64,000 nucleotides of DNA from Ga0077527 sp964433345. Lineage in GTDB: Bacteria > Pseudomonadota > Gammaproteobacteria > Burkholderiales > SG8-41. The DNA lies in assembly GCA_964433345.1 (NCBI GenBank), contig CAYSQJ010000004.1, positions 124,001 to 188,000 of the forward strand, written 5' to 3'. Position 1 is the stretch's first letter. Each line of letters opens with the position of its first letter. Position numbers and translations under genes: made by a program. A model generated the notes under the pieces. That model was not told the DNA's origin. It searched no databases and saw only the letters and a program-made list of their open reading frames with translations. This document shows, piece after piece, positions 51,220 through 60,391 of the stretch.

Positions 51220-52158
51220 ATGCCTGAACTGAACAGCCTGCTGGCGCAGCACGGACTGTTGATTGTTTTCACCAACGTGTTGCTGACGCAGCTGGGGTTT
51301 CCGGTGCCGGCGGTGCCGATGCTGGTGGTGGCCGGCGCGTTCGCCGCGCAGGGGCAGTTCGGCTATCCCGCGCTGTTGTTTATCGCAACCCTGGCCACGC
51401 TGCTTGGTCACCTGCCCTGGTACTTTGCCGGCAGGCGGTACGGACACCGGGTGCTGCGCACCCTGTGCCGCATCGCTGTCGAGCCCGATTCCTGCGTCAA
51501 GCAGACCGAAACCATCTTCGAGCGCTGGGGCGCCGCCTCGCTGGTGGTTTCCAAGTACGTCCCGGGTTTCGCGACGGTTGCGCCGCCGGTGGCCGGTGCA
51601 ATGCGCCTGGGCCTCGCGCCCTTTCTGGTCTACAGCACGGCGGGCGCCTTGCTGTGGGCGGCCGCGCCGGTGTTGATCGGCGCCGTTTTCCATGCCGAAG
51701 TGGAGCGTGCCCTCGCGTGGTTTGCCGAGCTGGGAACCGGTGCCTTGCTGCTGCTTGCGGGATTCGCGGCAGCCTATGTCGCGATCAAGGCCGTGCAGCG
51801 TTATCTTTTCCTGCGCATGCTGCGCGCGGCAAGAATGAGTGTGTCGGAGCTGCGTGAACTGCTGGAGGGTGAGTTGCCGCCGGTGGTGATCGATGTGCGC
51901 TCCGCTGCCATGCGCAGGATCGATCCGCGGCGCATACCCGGCGCGCTGCCTGTCAACCTCGAGGATGCCGCGGCGGCCTTGCCCGGCCTGCCGCCGGACA
52001 GGGATGTGGTGGTCTACTGCAGTTGACCCAACGAAGCCAGCGCGGCGCGTGTCGCCCGCATCCTGATGAACCGCGGCTTCAGACGCGTCAGGCCGCTGGA
52101 GGGCGGGCTGGAGGCGTGGATAGCAGGGGGAGGGGCCGTGGAGCGATTCGACTCCTGA
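51220..52158 (+). CDS. DedA-rhodanese fusion interrupted by an in-frame TGA (possible selenoprotein or recent nonsense mutation)
   Basis: Residues 1-190 or so are a DedA/SNARE-associated membrane domain with about five helices (F-x-G-R-x-Y-G and Y-V-P-G-F motifs). A rhodanese domain follows (V-V-I-D-V-R-S; V-V-V-Y-C-S). Directly after Y-C-S, at 52024-52026, is TGA. The same frame then continues P-N-E-A-S-A-A-R-V-A-R-I-L-M to a TGA at 52156-52158, completing a normal rhodanese domain (E-G-G-L-E-A-W). As I recall the family, this position is Cys (Y-C-S-C-P-N-E). Either TGA is read as selenocysteine, or the gene is newly broken, or the base is an error. Confidence 0.8.
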
Positions 52159-52185
52159 GGCATCGCCGAGCGGCGAGCCCGCGCG

Positions 52186-53100
52186 TCAGGAAATATCGGT
52201 TCCGGTCGGCGCGAAATAGCCGATCACCTGAGAGCGCCTCGCTCGCCAGGGCAGGCGCACGGTTGTGACCGTCTCCAGCGGCTCGTCTTCCTGCACCGGG
52301 GGGCGCAGCTCGATCGTGCCTTCGATGACGTTGTCGCGGACTTCGCCGGAATAGGACATCCCGGTGTAGCCGGTGCCCGGCAGCGTCATGCTCAGCCGGA
52401 ACTGCAGGCTCCTGCCTTGCAGCCTGGCGCTCTGGATCAGCTGGCGGCGATTCCCGACGCGAACCGCGCCCTCGGCCTGCTGGAACTGCTGTTCGAGCAG
52501 TGCCTCGAAGCGGTGGGTGATGCCGTCGATGCTTATTTCCCATTCCCAGGCGCCGTCGATGCGCGCCGGCACATGCCACAGGCGGATGGTGGTGAAAGCG
52601 CCGGTTCTTTCGTCAGTCATGTCCGCAGGCCAGGTGCCCATGTCCCAGGTCGCGGTGACGACGCGGGTGCCGGGACGTGCCTGGGCAAGGATCTTCGGAC
52701 GCAGCAGGCGCATCAGTTCGGGAAACAGCCACATGAAGATGACGTCGACCTTGCCGAGGTCGGCATCGAAGACGTTCTGATGCAGGAATTGCACTCGGTC
52801 TGAGAGGTTCTGGGTGCTTGCCGCAGCATTGGCCTTCGCTACCAGGCCCGCATTGATGTCGACGCCGATGCCGCGCACGCCAGGACGGTCTTTCAGCGCG
52901 GCGAACACGATGCGTCCGTCACCGGAGCCGAGGTCGATCACGGTTTCGCCGCTGGCGGGTGCCGCGATCTTCACCATGCGCTCGACGTTCTCGGGGTCAC
53001 TGCCGACAAAGGGAGAGAACAGTTCCTGGGCACGCGCGACCATGGATTTGCATGCGGAAGCGGCGGCAATCAGTGACAGGAAAGTGCGTCTGGAGGGCAT
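52186..53100 (-). CDS. SAM-methyltransferase-like protein with Tat-type signal peptide
   Basis: 304 residues. The N-terminus (S-R-R-T-F-L-S-L, then hydrophobic, ending V-A-R-A-Q-E) looks like a twin-arginine signal peptide. The next 150 residues carry a class I methyltransferase fold (V-I-D-L-G-S-G-D-G-R-I near 54-64). The last 120 residues form a beta-rich domain I do not recognise. An exported SAM enzyme is unusual, so it may bind another ligand or the signal may be misread. Start ATG 53100. Confidence 0.75.
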   Translation of the reverse strand: MPSRRTFLSLIAAASACKSMVARAQELFSPFVGSDPENVERMVKIAAPASGETVIDLGSGDGRIVFAALKDRPGVRGIGVDINAGLVAKANAAASTQNLSDRVQFLHQNVFDADLGKVDVIFMWLFPELMRLLRPKILAQARPGTRVVTATWDMGTWPADMTDERTGAFTTIRLWHVPARIDGAWEWEISIDGITHRFEALLEQQFQQAEGAVRVGNRRQLIQSARLQGRSLQFRLSMTLPGTGYTGMSYSGEVRDNVIEGTIELRPPVQEDEPLETVTTVRLPWRARRSQVIGYFAPTGTDIS

Positions 53101-53301
53101 GGATGCCGGACTCCGGTCGGGATTGAAAGGCCGAAGCTTACTGCGGGAGCCGGCACGAAATCCATATCGCTGCCGGCGATGTCCGGTTTGGTGTCGGCTA
53201 TGATGTCGTCCGGTTTGCTGCGTTGTGCTGTTCCGGTAGGGGTGGTGCGGCGCTTTAGGTTTCCGGTTGTCACGAATCATTGACTCGAAGAGGAGATGCA
53301 C

Positions 53302-53904
53302 ATGCAGGACCGCTGGGCGATCACCGCCGTACCGATCCACGAACTGCTGGCAAGACGCTGGAGCACCCGCGCTTTCGACGCCTCGCGTGCCGTATCTCCC
53401 GCGCAGGTTACCGCGCTGGTCGAGGCGGCCCGCTGGGCGCCGTCCTGCCATGGAGCAGAGCCCTGGCGTTTCCTGATGTGGGATCGCGCAAAGGATGCCG
53501 CGGGCTGGCAGCAGGCTTATGACTGTTTGTCGGAAAACAACCGCAAGTGGTGCAAGAACGTGCCCCTGCTGTTCCTCGCCTGCGCAGCCCCCAACTTCGA
53601 GCACAACGGTCAGCCCAACCGCTGGGCGCAGTACGACACCGGCATGGCGGCGCTGGCGCTGTCACTGGAAGCCGTTGCGCAGGGGCTGGTTTCCCACCAG
53701 ATGGGCGGCTTCGACATTCCGAAGGTGCGGGCGGCTTTCGGTGTGCCCGATGACTTCATGCCGATGGCGATGATCGCCGTCGGCTACCAGGCGGCGCCGG
53801 ATGTCCTGGATGAGGAAACGCTGAAGAAAGAGCTCAAGCCAAGGGCGCGCAAGCCGGCGGCCGAGCACTTTTTCGGTGGACGCTGGGGCGCTCCCGCCAG
53901 CTGA
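53302..53904 (+). CDS. Nitroreductase-family flavoprotein
   Basis: 200 residues with R-R-W-S-T-R-A-F near the start, A-R-W-A-P-S-C-H-G-A-E-P-W-R-F, and G-L-V-S-H-Q-M-G-G-F. It is an FMN-dependent NAD(P)H oxidoreductase. ATG 53302 is favoured because AGAGGAG (53289-53295) directly abuts the alternative ATG at 53296. It is convergent with the VOC gene. Confidence 0.9.
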   Translation: MQDRWAITAVPIHELLARRWSTRAFDASRAVSPAQVTALVEAARWAPSCHGAEPWRFLMWDRAKDAAGWQQAYDCLSENNRKWCKNVPLLFLACAAPNFEHNGQPNRWAQYDTGMAALALSLEAVAQGLVSHQMGGFDIPKVRAAFGVPDDFMPMAMIAVGYQAAPDVLDEETLKKELKPRARKPAAEHFFGGRWGAPAS

Positions 53905-53919
53905 ATCCGGCTGAATGCC

Positions 53920-54360
53920 TCAGCGCGCGATTGCAGTCTGCCGCGGAGCGAGGGTTCCGGTGCCGACGGCGGCGGGTGCTTCGTGCTGCGGGAAATTGAA
54001 TTCGAGCAGGGTGTCGACCGGATCGCGCAGGAAAATCTGGTAACCCGCCTCGGGCACGTTCTGCCTTTCGTGGGGGATGTTCATGCGCTCGAGCTTCGCC
54101 ATGAAATCGTCCGCGCCCTGCGACTGGAAGGCAATGTGGTCGACGCTGCCGTGATGGTCGCGCTGGAGAAAGCCTTCCACGCAGCGTGCGCTGACGTGCA
54201 GGATCGGGTGGTCGCCCAGGTAGAGCCAGATGCCGGGATTGGGGAAGTCGGGGCGGTAGCCTTTCCTGAAGCCGAGCACCTCACCGTAGAATTTCTCGAT
54301 CGGCGCCAGGTCGCCGGGCGCACAGCGGATGTTGTAGTGGTGGATGCGGTCGATTTTCAT
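53920..54360 (-). CDS. VOC-superfamily protein (glyoxalase/bleomycin resistance fold)
   Basis: 146 residues with the paired beta-alpha-beta-beta-beta modules of the vicinal oxygen chelate fold. Likely metal positions are the His in R-I-H-H-Y-N, the His in V-D-H-I-A-F and the Glu in T-L-L-E-F. The reaction is unknown; lyase, dioxygenase and resistance roles are all possible. Confidence 0.87.
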   Translation of the reverse strand: MKIDRIHHYNIRCAPGDLAPIEKFYGEVLGFRKGYRPDFPNPGIWLYLGDHPILHVSARCVEGFLQRDHHGSVDHIAFQSQGADDFMAKLERMNIPHERQNVPEAGYQIFLRDPVDTLLEFNFPQHEAPAAVGTGTLAPRQTAIAR

Positions 54361-54439
54361 GCATGGCCTCCGGGGTTGGCCTCCACGCCGCCCGCGGCGG
54401 CGAACGGACACGCAAACACTTTATCACGCTGCTGCGCGG

Positions 54440-55867
54440 TTAACGCTGCGCCGTCGCCCTGCCTTCAGGCAGTCCGGTCCAGCCGCCGCCGAGCGCCTTC
54501 ACCACGTCGGCCACTGCTGCGCGCTGGGCGCGCAGCGCATCCCTGCGGTTCAGTTCCGCGCTGAGCAGGTTGCGCTCGGCATCGAGCACTTCAAGCTGGC
54601 TGGTCAGTCCGTTTTCATAACGGATGCGCGCGAGCCGCAACGAATCGGCGAGAGCCCTGGCGCGTGCGCTTTCGGCGTCGAAAATCTCGCGCGCGCGGGC
54701 TTGCGCAATCAGCGCGTCATGGGTTTCGCGGAAGGCGGTTTGCAGCGTTTTCTGGTACCGGGCCAGTGCCTGGCGCTCCCGTGCCTGTACTGCCTCGACT
54801 TCGCCGAACAGCCGGCCACCCTGGAATATCGGCTGTGCCAGAGCGAAGCCGATACTCCAGATCTGCGCCGGTCCCGAAAAAAGGTTGGACAGGGCCGCGC
54901 TTTCGCTGCCGAGATAACCGGAGAGACCGATGCGCGGGAACAGCGCGGCGCGCGCGGCGCCGATGCGCGCGTTGGCTGCGATCAGCTGCTGTTCGGCGGC
55001 AACGATGTCGGGCCGGCGCAGCAGCAGGTCGGAAGGCAGGTCGGCAGGCACTACCGGAGTGGCGAGCTGCCCGCTGTCCTTGCTGCGTGACACGGCTTCG
55101 TTGATCAGCGCGCGCGGACTGCGGCCGAGCAGCACGCCCAGCGCAAGCTCTTCCGAGCTGCGGCGGCGTTCCAGTTCTGGCAGCTGCGCCTGGGCCGCGG
55201 CGACCTCCGCTTCGAGCTGGCGCAGTTCGAAGTCGTTGATCAGCCCTGCATCCGAGCGGATGCGCTGCAGCCGCAGGTTGTCCTGGCGCAGGGTGAGCGA
55301 TTTGCGGGTATCGGCGACCTGCGCGTCGAGCGCAACCAGTGCGTAGTACGACTGCGCCACCTGCGCGGTCAGCGCAAGGCGCACGGTTTCACGGGCAGCC
55401 TCGCTGGCCAGCAGTTCCGCATGCGCGGCCTTTGCCGAACTGCGCAGGCGACCCCAGAGGTCGAGTTCGTAGGACACATTGAGTTGCGCACGATAGTTGC
55501 TGTTTTCCAGGGAGCCCGGTACCCGTGTCGCGGTGCTGTCGGAGCGGCGTGAGCGGTCGCGCTGGAGGGCGGCATCGACCGAGGGCACCTGCTCGGCGTC
55601 GGCGACACGCGCCAGCGCTCGCGCCTCGTCGAGGCGTGCTGTCGCGAGCACGAGGTCCTGGTTGTTGGCCAGCGCCTCCTCGACCAGTTGATCCAGCGTC
55701 GCATCGCCGTAGATCGTCCACCAGCGCCCGGCCGCCACCGGCTTGCCTTCAGCAGGTGCCGCCTTCCAGGCTTCGGGCAGGTCGGCATTTGGGCGCACAT
55801 ATTCGGGGCCGACACTGCAGCCCGCCAAGGCGGCAAAAAATAATATATAAAACAAATACTTATGCAT
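54440..55867 (-). CDS. Outer-membrane efflux lipoprotein (NodT/OprM family)
   Basis: 475 residues. The signal peptide ends in a lipobox (A-A-L-A-G-C, Cys 17), followed by G-P-E-Y-V-R-P of the NodT family and two OEP repeats. It is the channel of the tripartite pump. ATG 55867 overlaps the pump gene's stop (ATGCATAA). Codons 2-11 are very AT-rich, with rare TTA and ATA codons, because they fall inside an AT-rich repeat element. Confidence 0.92.
   Translation of the reverse strand: MHKYLFYILFFAALAGCSVGPEYVRPNADLPEAWKAAPAEGKPVAAGRWWTIYGDATLDQLVEEALANNQDLVLATARLDEARALARVADAEQVPSVDAALQRDRSRRSDSTATRVPGSLENSNYRAQLNVSYELDLWGRLRSSAKAAHAELLASEAARETVRLALTAQVAQSYYALVALDAQVADTRKSLTLRQDNLRLQRIRSDAGLINDFELRQLEAEVAAAQAQLPELERRRSSEELALGVLLGRSPRALINEAVSRSKDSGQLATPVVPADLPSDLLLRRPDIVAAEQQLIAANARIGAARAALFPRIGLSGYLGSESAALSNLFSGPAQIWSIGFALAQPIFQGGRLFGEVEAVQARERQALARYQKTLQTAFRETHDALIAQARAREIFDAESARARALADSLRLARIRYENGLTSQLEVLDAERNLLSAELNRRDALRAQRAAVADVVKALGGGWTGLPEGRATAQR
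55835..55864 (-). repeat. AT-rich dispersed repeat, copy 7 (coding)
   Basis: On the minus strand it reads ATAAGTATTTGTTTT then ATATATTATTTTTT, starting within the pump gene's TAA stop. The first 15 bases equal copies 1 and 3. Here the element codes for residues 3-12 of the channel's signal peptide. Confidence 0.65.
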
Positions 55868-58800
55868 TTTCTTCCCCTTTGGCCGGGGTGGCGTGATGCG
55901 GTGTGCGCACTGCACTCAGGCTTTGCTGGCGATGGTGTTCGACTTCTGCCTCGATTTCGGCGGTCGAACGCCGGTCCGAAAGCTTGCGGTCGACAATCAG
56001 CTTGTAGAACCACGGGATGAAGAAGATCGCGAGGAAGGTCGCGGCGAGCATCCCGCCCATCACGCCGGTGCCCGCCGAATGGCGCGCGCCGGCGCCGGCG
56101 CCGGTCGACAATGCCAGAGGCAGCACGCCGAGGATGAAGGCGAGCGAGGTCATCAGGATCGGGCGGAAACGCAGCCTGGCGGCTTCGATGGCAGCCGCCG
56201 CAGTGGTGTAGCCCTCGTGTTTTTTCAGCACCGCGTATTCAACGATCAGGATCGCGTTTTTTGCCGCGAGGCCGAGCAGCGTCACCAGGCCGATCTGGAA
56301 ATAGACGTCGTTGGTGAAGCCGCGCAGCCAGACCGCGGCCAGTGCGCCGAAGGTGCCGAAGGGCAGTGCCAGCAGCACCGACAGCGGCAGCGACCACTTG
56401 TCGTACTGCGCGGCGAGGATCAGGAACACCATCAGCACGGCAAGGCCGAGCGCGATTCCGGCGGTGCCGCCGGAGCGTTTTTCCTGGAAGGAGGCGCCGC
56501 TCCAGTCATAGGAGAATTCCGGAGGCAGCGTTTCGGCGGCGATTTTCTCCATCCGCGCGATCGCCTGACCGGAGCTGTAGCCGGGTGCCGCCGAGCCGAA
56601 GATTTTCACCGCCGGCAGGTTGTTGAAACGGTCCAGCGTGTCGGGGCCCGAGGAGTAGTCGACCCTTGCCAGCGAGGACAGCGGCACCATCGCGCCGCGA
56701 TCCGAGCGCACGTAGACGGCGCCGACATCATCCGGGCGCGTGCGGTAGCCGGGCTCTGCTGACATCAGTACCTGCCAGGTACGGCCGTACTTGTTGAAGT
56801 CGTTGACATAGTAGGTGCCCAGTGTCGCGGCGAGCGAGTTGTAGAGCTCGTCGACGGGGACGCCCAGCGTCTTTGCCTTCTCGCGGTCGGTCTGCACATA
56901 GAGCTGGGGCACGTTGGCGCGCCACAGCGTGTTGACCTGCACGAACATCGGATCCTGGGCCACGGCGCCGAGGAATTGCTGCGTTACTTCGGCCAGCCGC
57001 TTCGGCCCGCCTTCGCCGCGGTTCTGCAGGTAGAACTCGAAGCCGCCGGCGTTGCCGAGGCCGAAGATCGGCGGCGGATTGAAGCCGAGCACCAGCGCTT
57101 CCTTGATATGCCCGGTTTTCATGAAAAACTCCCCGACCAGCTGTGGCGTGGTCATTTCGCGTTCGTCCCAGTGTTTCTGAGTGACGAAAATGGTGGCGGC
57201 ATTGTTGCGGAAGCCGCCGCCGAGGAAGTCGAATCCGATGAAGGCGATGGCGTAGTCATTGGCTGGGTTGGACTTGATCGCGGCGATGACTTCGCTGACG
57301 ACCTTGTCGGTCCTCTCAAGTGTTGCGCCATCGGGCAACAGCACCGCGGCGATGTAATAACCCTGGTCTTCGTCGGGGACCAGCGAGCCCGGCGTGGCGC
57401 GCCACAGGCCGGCGGTGATCACCACCATGCCGACGAACAGCAGCAGCGCGACGCCGCCGCGGCGCAGCATCCAGGTCACGCCGTCGACATAGCGTCGGGT
57501 CATGCGCAGGAACACGCGGTTGAACCACTGGAAGAAGCGGCCCGGCTGGTGATGTTCCTGCTTGAGGATCATCACGCACAGTGAAGGTGTCAGCGTCAGC
57601 GCCACCAGGCCCGAGATGGCCACGGCAATCGAGATTGTCACTGCGAACTGGCGGTAGAGTTCGCCGGTGAGGCCGCCGAGGAAGGCGATCGGGATGAACA
57701 CCGCGCACAGCGTCAGCACGATCGCGATCACCGGGCCGGTAACCTCGCGCATCGCCTTGATTGCCGCCTCGCGGGCATCGAGTTTCTCCTCGCGCATGAT
57801 GCGTTCGACGTTCTCCAGCACCACAATGGCGTCGTCGACGACAATGCCGATCGCCAGCACCATGCCGAAAAGTGTCAGCGTGTTGATCGAGTAGCCGAGC
57901 ATCAGCAGCCCGGCGAAGGTGCCGATCAGCGACACCGGCACTGCGGCAAAAGGAATCAGTGTCGCGCGCCAGTTCTGCAGGAACAGGAACACGACCAGGA
58001 ACACCAGCAGCATCGCTTCGGCCAGGGTTTTCGCCACTTCTCGGATCGAGACGGCGACGAAACGCGTGGTGTCGTAGACGGCAGCGTGTTCGAAGCCCTG
58101 CGGAAAGCGCTGCTTGAGCCGTTCCATCTCTGCGGAAACCAGATCAGCTGTGGCCAGCGCGTTGGCGCCGGGCTGCAGGAAGATGCCCACCAGCGTTGCT
58201 GATTTGCCGTTGACGCGGCCGATGAACTCGTAATCCTTGGAGCCGAGTTCGACGCGGGCGACGTCTTTCAGCCGCAGCAGCGAACCGTCGGGATTGGCGC
58301 GGACGACGATGTTTTCGAATTCCGCCGGTTCCGTCAGCCGGCCCTGGGTGGTGATGGTGTAGACCAGCTCCTGCGGTCCGCCGGTGGGTGACTGGCCGAT
58401 CTTGCCGGCGGCGAACTGCGCGTTCTGTTCGTTGAGCGCGTGCAGCAGGTCGCCCGGCGTGACTTTCAGCTGTGCCATGCGGTCCGGACGGGTCCAGATG
58501 CGCATCGCGTAGTCCTTGGCACCGAAGATTTGCACGTTGGTGGTGCCGGGGATGCGCTTCAGCGCATCGAGCACGTTGAGCGTCACGTAGTTCGAGATGA
58601 ACAGGTCGTCGTAGCGGCCGTCGGGTGAGGTGAAGGCGATCACCTGCAGGAAGGACGAGGAGCCCTTTTCTACGGTGACGCCCTGGCGGCGGACTTCCTG
58701 CGGCAACCGCGGCTCGACCTGCTTGACCCTGTTGTTGACGTTGAGCGCGGCGGTGTCGACGTCTGCGCCGATGTCAAAGGTGACCTGGATCTCGACCACG

Positions 58801-59060
58801 CCCTGGGCGGTGGAGGTCGAGCTCATGTAAAGCATTTTTTCGACGCCGTTGATCTGGTTTTCCAGGGGCGCCGCGACGGTCTGCTCCAGCACCTGCGCCG
58901 ACGCGCCGGGGTAAACCGCGCGCACGGTGACCACTGGCGGCGCGATTTCCGGGTACTGCGCGATCGGCAGCGTACGCATCGAGGCCAGTCCGGCGATGAC
59001 GATGAATATGGAAAGCACCGCCGCAAAGATCGGCCGGTCGATGAAGAAGCGTGAAATCAT
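55860..59060 (-). CDS. RND multidrug efflux pump (AcrB/MexF-like, HAE1)
   Basis: 1066 residues, full length: F-F-I-D-R-P-I-F-A-A-V at the start, the twin Asp in G-I-V-V-D-D-A-I-V-V near 409, and the C-terminal F-F-I-P-W-F-Y. It is the inner-membrane proton/drug antiporter between the adaptor gene (38 bases upstream) and the outer-membrane channel gene. Confidence 0.94.
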   Translation of the reverse strand: MISRFFIDRPIFAAVLSIFIVIAGLASMRTLPIAQYPEIAPPVVTVRAVYPGASAQVLEQTVAAPLENQINGVEKMLYMSSTSTAQGVVEIQVTFDIGADVDTAALNVNNRVKQVEPRLPQEVRRQGVTVEKGSSSFLQVIAFTSPDGRYDDLFISNYVTLNVLDALKRIPGTTNVQIFGAKDYAMRIWTRPDRMAQLKVTPGDLLHALNEQNAQFAAGKIGQSPTGGPQELVYTITTQGRLTEPAEFENIVVRANPDGSLLRLKDVARVELGSKDYEFIGRVNGKSATLVGIFLQPGANALATADLVSAEMERLKQRFPQGFEHAAVYDTTRFVAVSIREVAKTLAEAMLLVFLVVFLFLQNWRATLIPFAAVPVSLIGTFAGLLMLGYSINTLTLFGMVLAIGIVVDDAIVVLENVERIMREEKLDAREAAIKAMREVTGPVIAIVLTLCAVFIPIAFLGGLTGELYRQFAVTISIAVAISGLVALTLTPSLCVMILKQEHHQPGRFFQWFNRVFLRMTRRYVDGVTWMLRRGGVALLLFVGMVVITAGLWRATPGSLVPDEDQGYYIAAVLLPDGATLERTDKVVSEVIAAIKSNPANDYAIAFIGFDFLGGGFRNNAATIFVTQKHWDEREMTTPQLVGEFFMKTGHIKEALVLGFNPPPIFGLGNAGGFEFYLQNRGEGGPKRLAEVTQQFLGAVAQDPMFVQVNTLWRANVPQLYVQTDREKAKTLGVPVDELYNSLAATLGTYYVNDFNKYGRTWQVLMSAEPGYRTRPDDVGAVYVRSDRGAMVPLSSLARVDYSSGPDTLDRFNNLPAVKIFGSAAPGYSSGQAIARMEKIAAETLPPEFSYDWSGASFQEKRSGGTAGIALGLAVLMVFLILAAQYDKWSLPLSVLLALPFGTFGALAAVWLRGFTNDVYFQIGLVTLLGLAAKNAILIVEYAVLKKHEGYTTAAAAIEAARLRFRPILMTSLAFILGVLPLALSTGAGAGARHSAGTGVMGGMLAATFLAIFFIPWFYKLIVDRKLSDRRSTAEIEAEVEHHRQQSLSAVRTPHHATPAKGEENA

Positions 59061-59098
59061 GGCTCAGTCCCTCGGTCCGTTTATCCGGTCACTGCGGC

Positions 59099-60328
59099 TC
59101 AGGACTGTTTTTTCGGCGCATCCGCCGGTTTCTGTGCAGCGGGCTTGGAGCCAGGCTCCGCGGGCGGCTGCGGCTTGGCTTTCTGCGGAGCGGGATCGGT
59201 AACGGTGACCGGGGTGCCAGGCGCGAAAATCTTGGCCATGCCGTCGATGATCACCCGCTCGCCCGCCTTCAGCCCGGAAGTGATGATCCAGCCGTCGCCG
59301 GTCCAGGCGCCGACCTCCACCGGGCGCGGCTCGGCCTTGGACTCGGCGCTGGCGATATAGACGAATTTTCCTGTCGGCCCCTCGAGTACCGCGCGCTGCG
59401 GCACCACGATCGCACCCGAGCGCACGGCGCCGGACAGGATGATGCGCACGAATTCGCCTGCGCGCAGCAGGTTGCCGGGATTGGGGAATTCGGCACGGGT
59501 TTCCGTGGTGCCGGTCTCGGTATTGACGCGGACGTCGACAAAATTGACCACGCCGGGGCGCGAGTACTCGCTGCCGTCGGCGAGTTTGAGCGTGGCCTTC
59601 ATGCGGCCGTCGGTCGGGAGGCGGATGCGGCCCGCTTCAGCATCTCGGCGCAAGGCCAGCGTATCGCGGTCCGAAACACCGAAGATGACATACATGGGGT
59701 CAGTCTGGGTCACAGTGGTCAGCAACACGCTGGGGCCGGAAACGAGGGTGCCCTCGGATACCGCGGCGCGGCCGGCAACGCCGGTGATCGGAGATTCCAC
59801 CCGTGTCCATTCGAGATTCAGCTGTGCTTCATGGAGCCGGGCGCGCGCACTTTCGACCTGTGCTGCAGCGATGCGCTCGGTGGAGGTGGCGTCGTCGAAT
59901 TCCTTCTGGCTGACCGCCTTCGACTCGTACACCGGTTTCAGCCGCGCCAGTTCGCGTTGCGCCTGCTGCAATTGCGCCTCGGCGACTCCGAGATCTGCCT
60001 TTGCACGCGCCAGCGCCAGCTGGAAGGGGGCGGGATCGATGGTGAACAGCGATTCGCCCTGCTTCACGGTGCCCCCCTCGCGGTAATTGCGCTTGAGCAG
60101 GATGCCGTTGACACGGGCGCGGACCTCGGTTTCCCGGTAACCCGCGGTCTGTGCGGTGTATTCCAGGGTGACCGGCAGGTCGCGCGCCTCGGTGACCATC
60201 ACGCTGACAGGCGGTGGCGGGAAGCCGCCGGCGGGAGGGCCTCCGGCGGGTCCGCAGGCGCCGAGTACCAGAACTAAAGAGGCCGCTGCGGCGGTGACGA
60301 GGCGGCGGCGGAGTGGCAATGCGTTCAT
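59099..60328 (-). CDS. RND efflux periplasmic adaptor lipoprotein (AcrA-like)
   Basis: 409 residues. The signal peptide has a lipobox (V-L-G-A-C, Cys near 25), then lipoyl, alpha-hairpin and beta-barrel domains (R-A-R-V-N-G-I-L-L-K near 70). The C-terminal 40 residues are Pro/Lys/Ala-rich. It begins the adaptor-pump-channel operon, divergent from acrR with a shared operator. Confidence 0.93.
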   Translation of the reverse strand: MNALPLRRRLVTAAAASLVLVLGACGPAGGPPAGGFPPPPVSVMVTEARDLPVTLEYTAQTAGYRETEVRARVNGILLKRNYREGGTVKQGESLFTIDPAPFQLALARAKADLGVAEAQLQQAQRELARLKPVYESKAVSQKEFDDATSTERIAAAQVESARARLHEAQLNLEWTRVESPITGVAGRAAVSEGTLVSGPSVLLTTVTQTDPMYVIFGVSDRDTLALRRDAEAGRIRLPTDGRMKATLKLADGSEYSRPGVVNFVDVRVNTETGTTETRAEFPNPGNLLRAGEFVRIILSGAVRSGAIVVPQRAVLEGPTGKFVYIASAESKAEPRPVEVGAWTGDGWIITSGLKAGERVIIDGMAKIFAPGTPVTVTDPAPQKAKPQPPAEPGSKPAAQKPADAPKKQS

Positions 60329-60391
60329 GTTATTGGGCTCCCTGAAGGCTGCGCGCCGGTTATGCCGGCAGCATCTCTGACAGCGCAGGAG

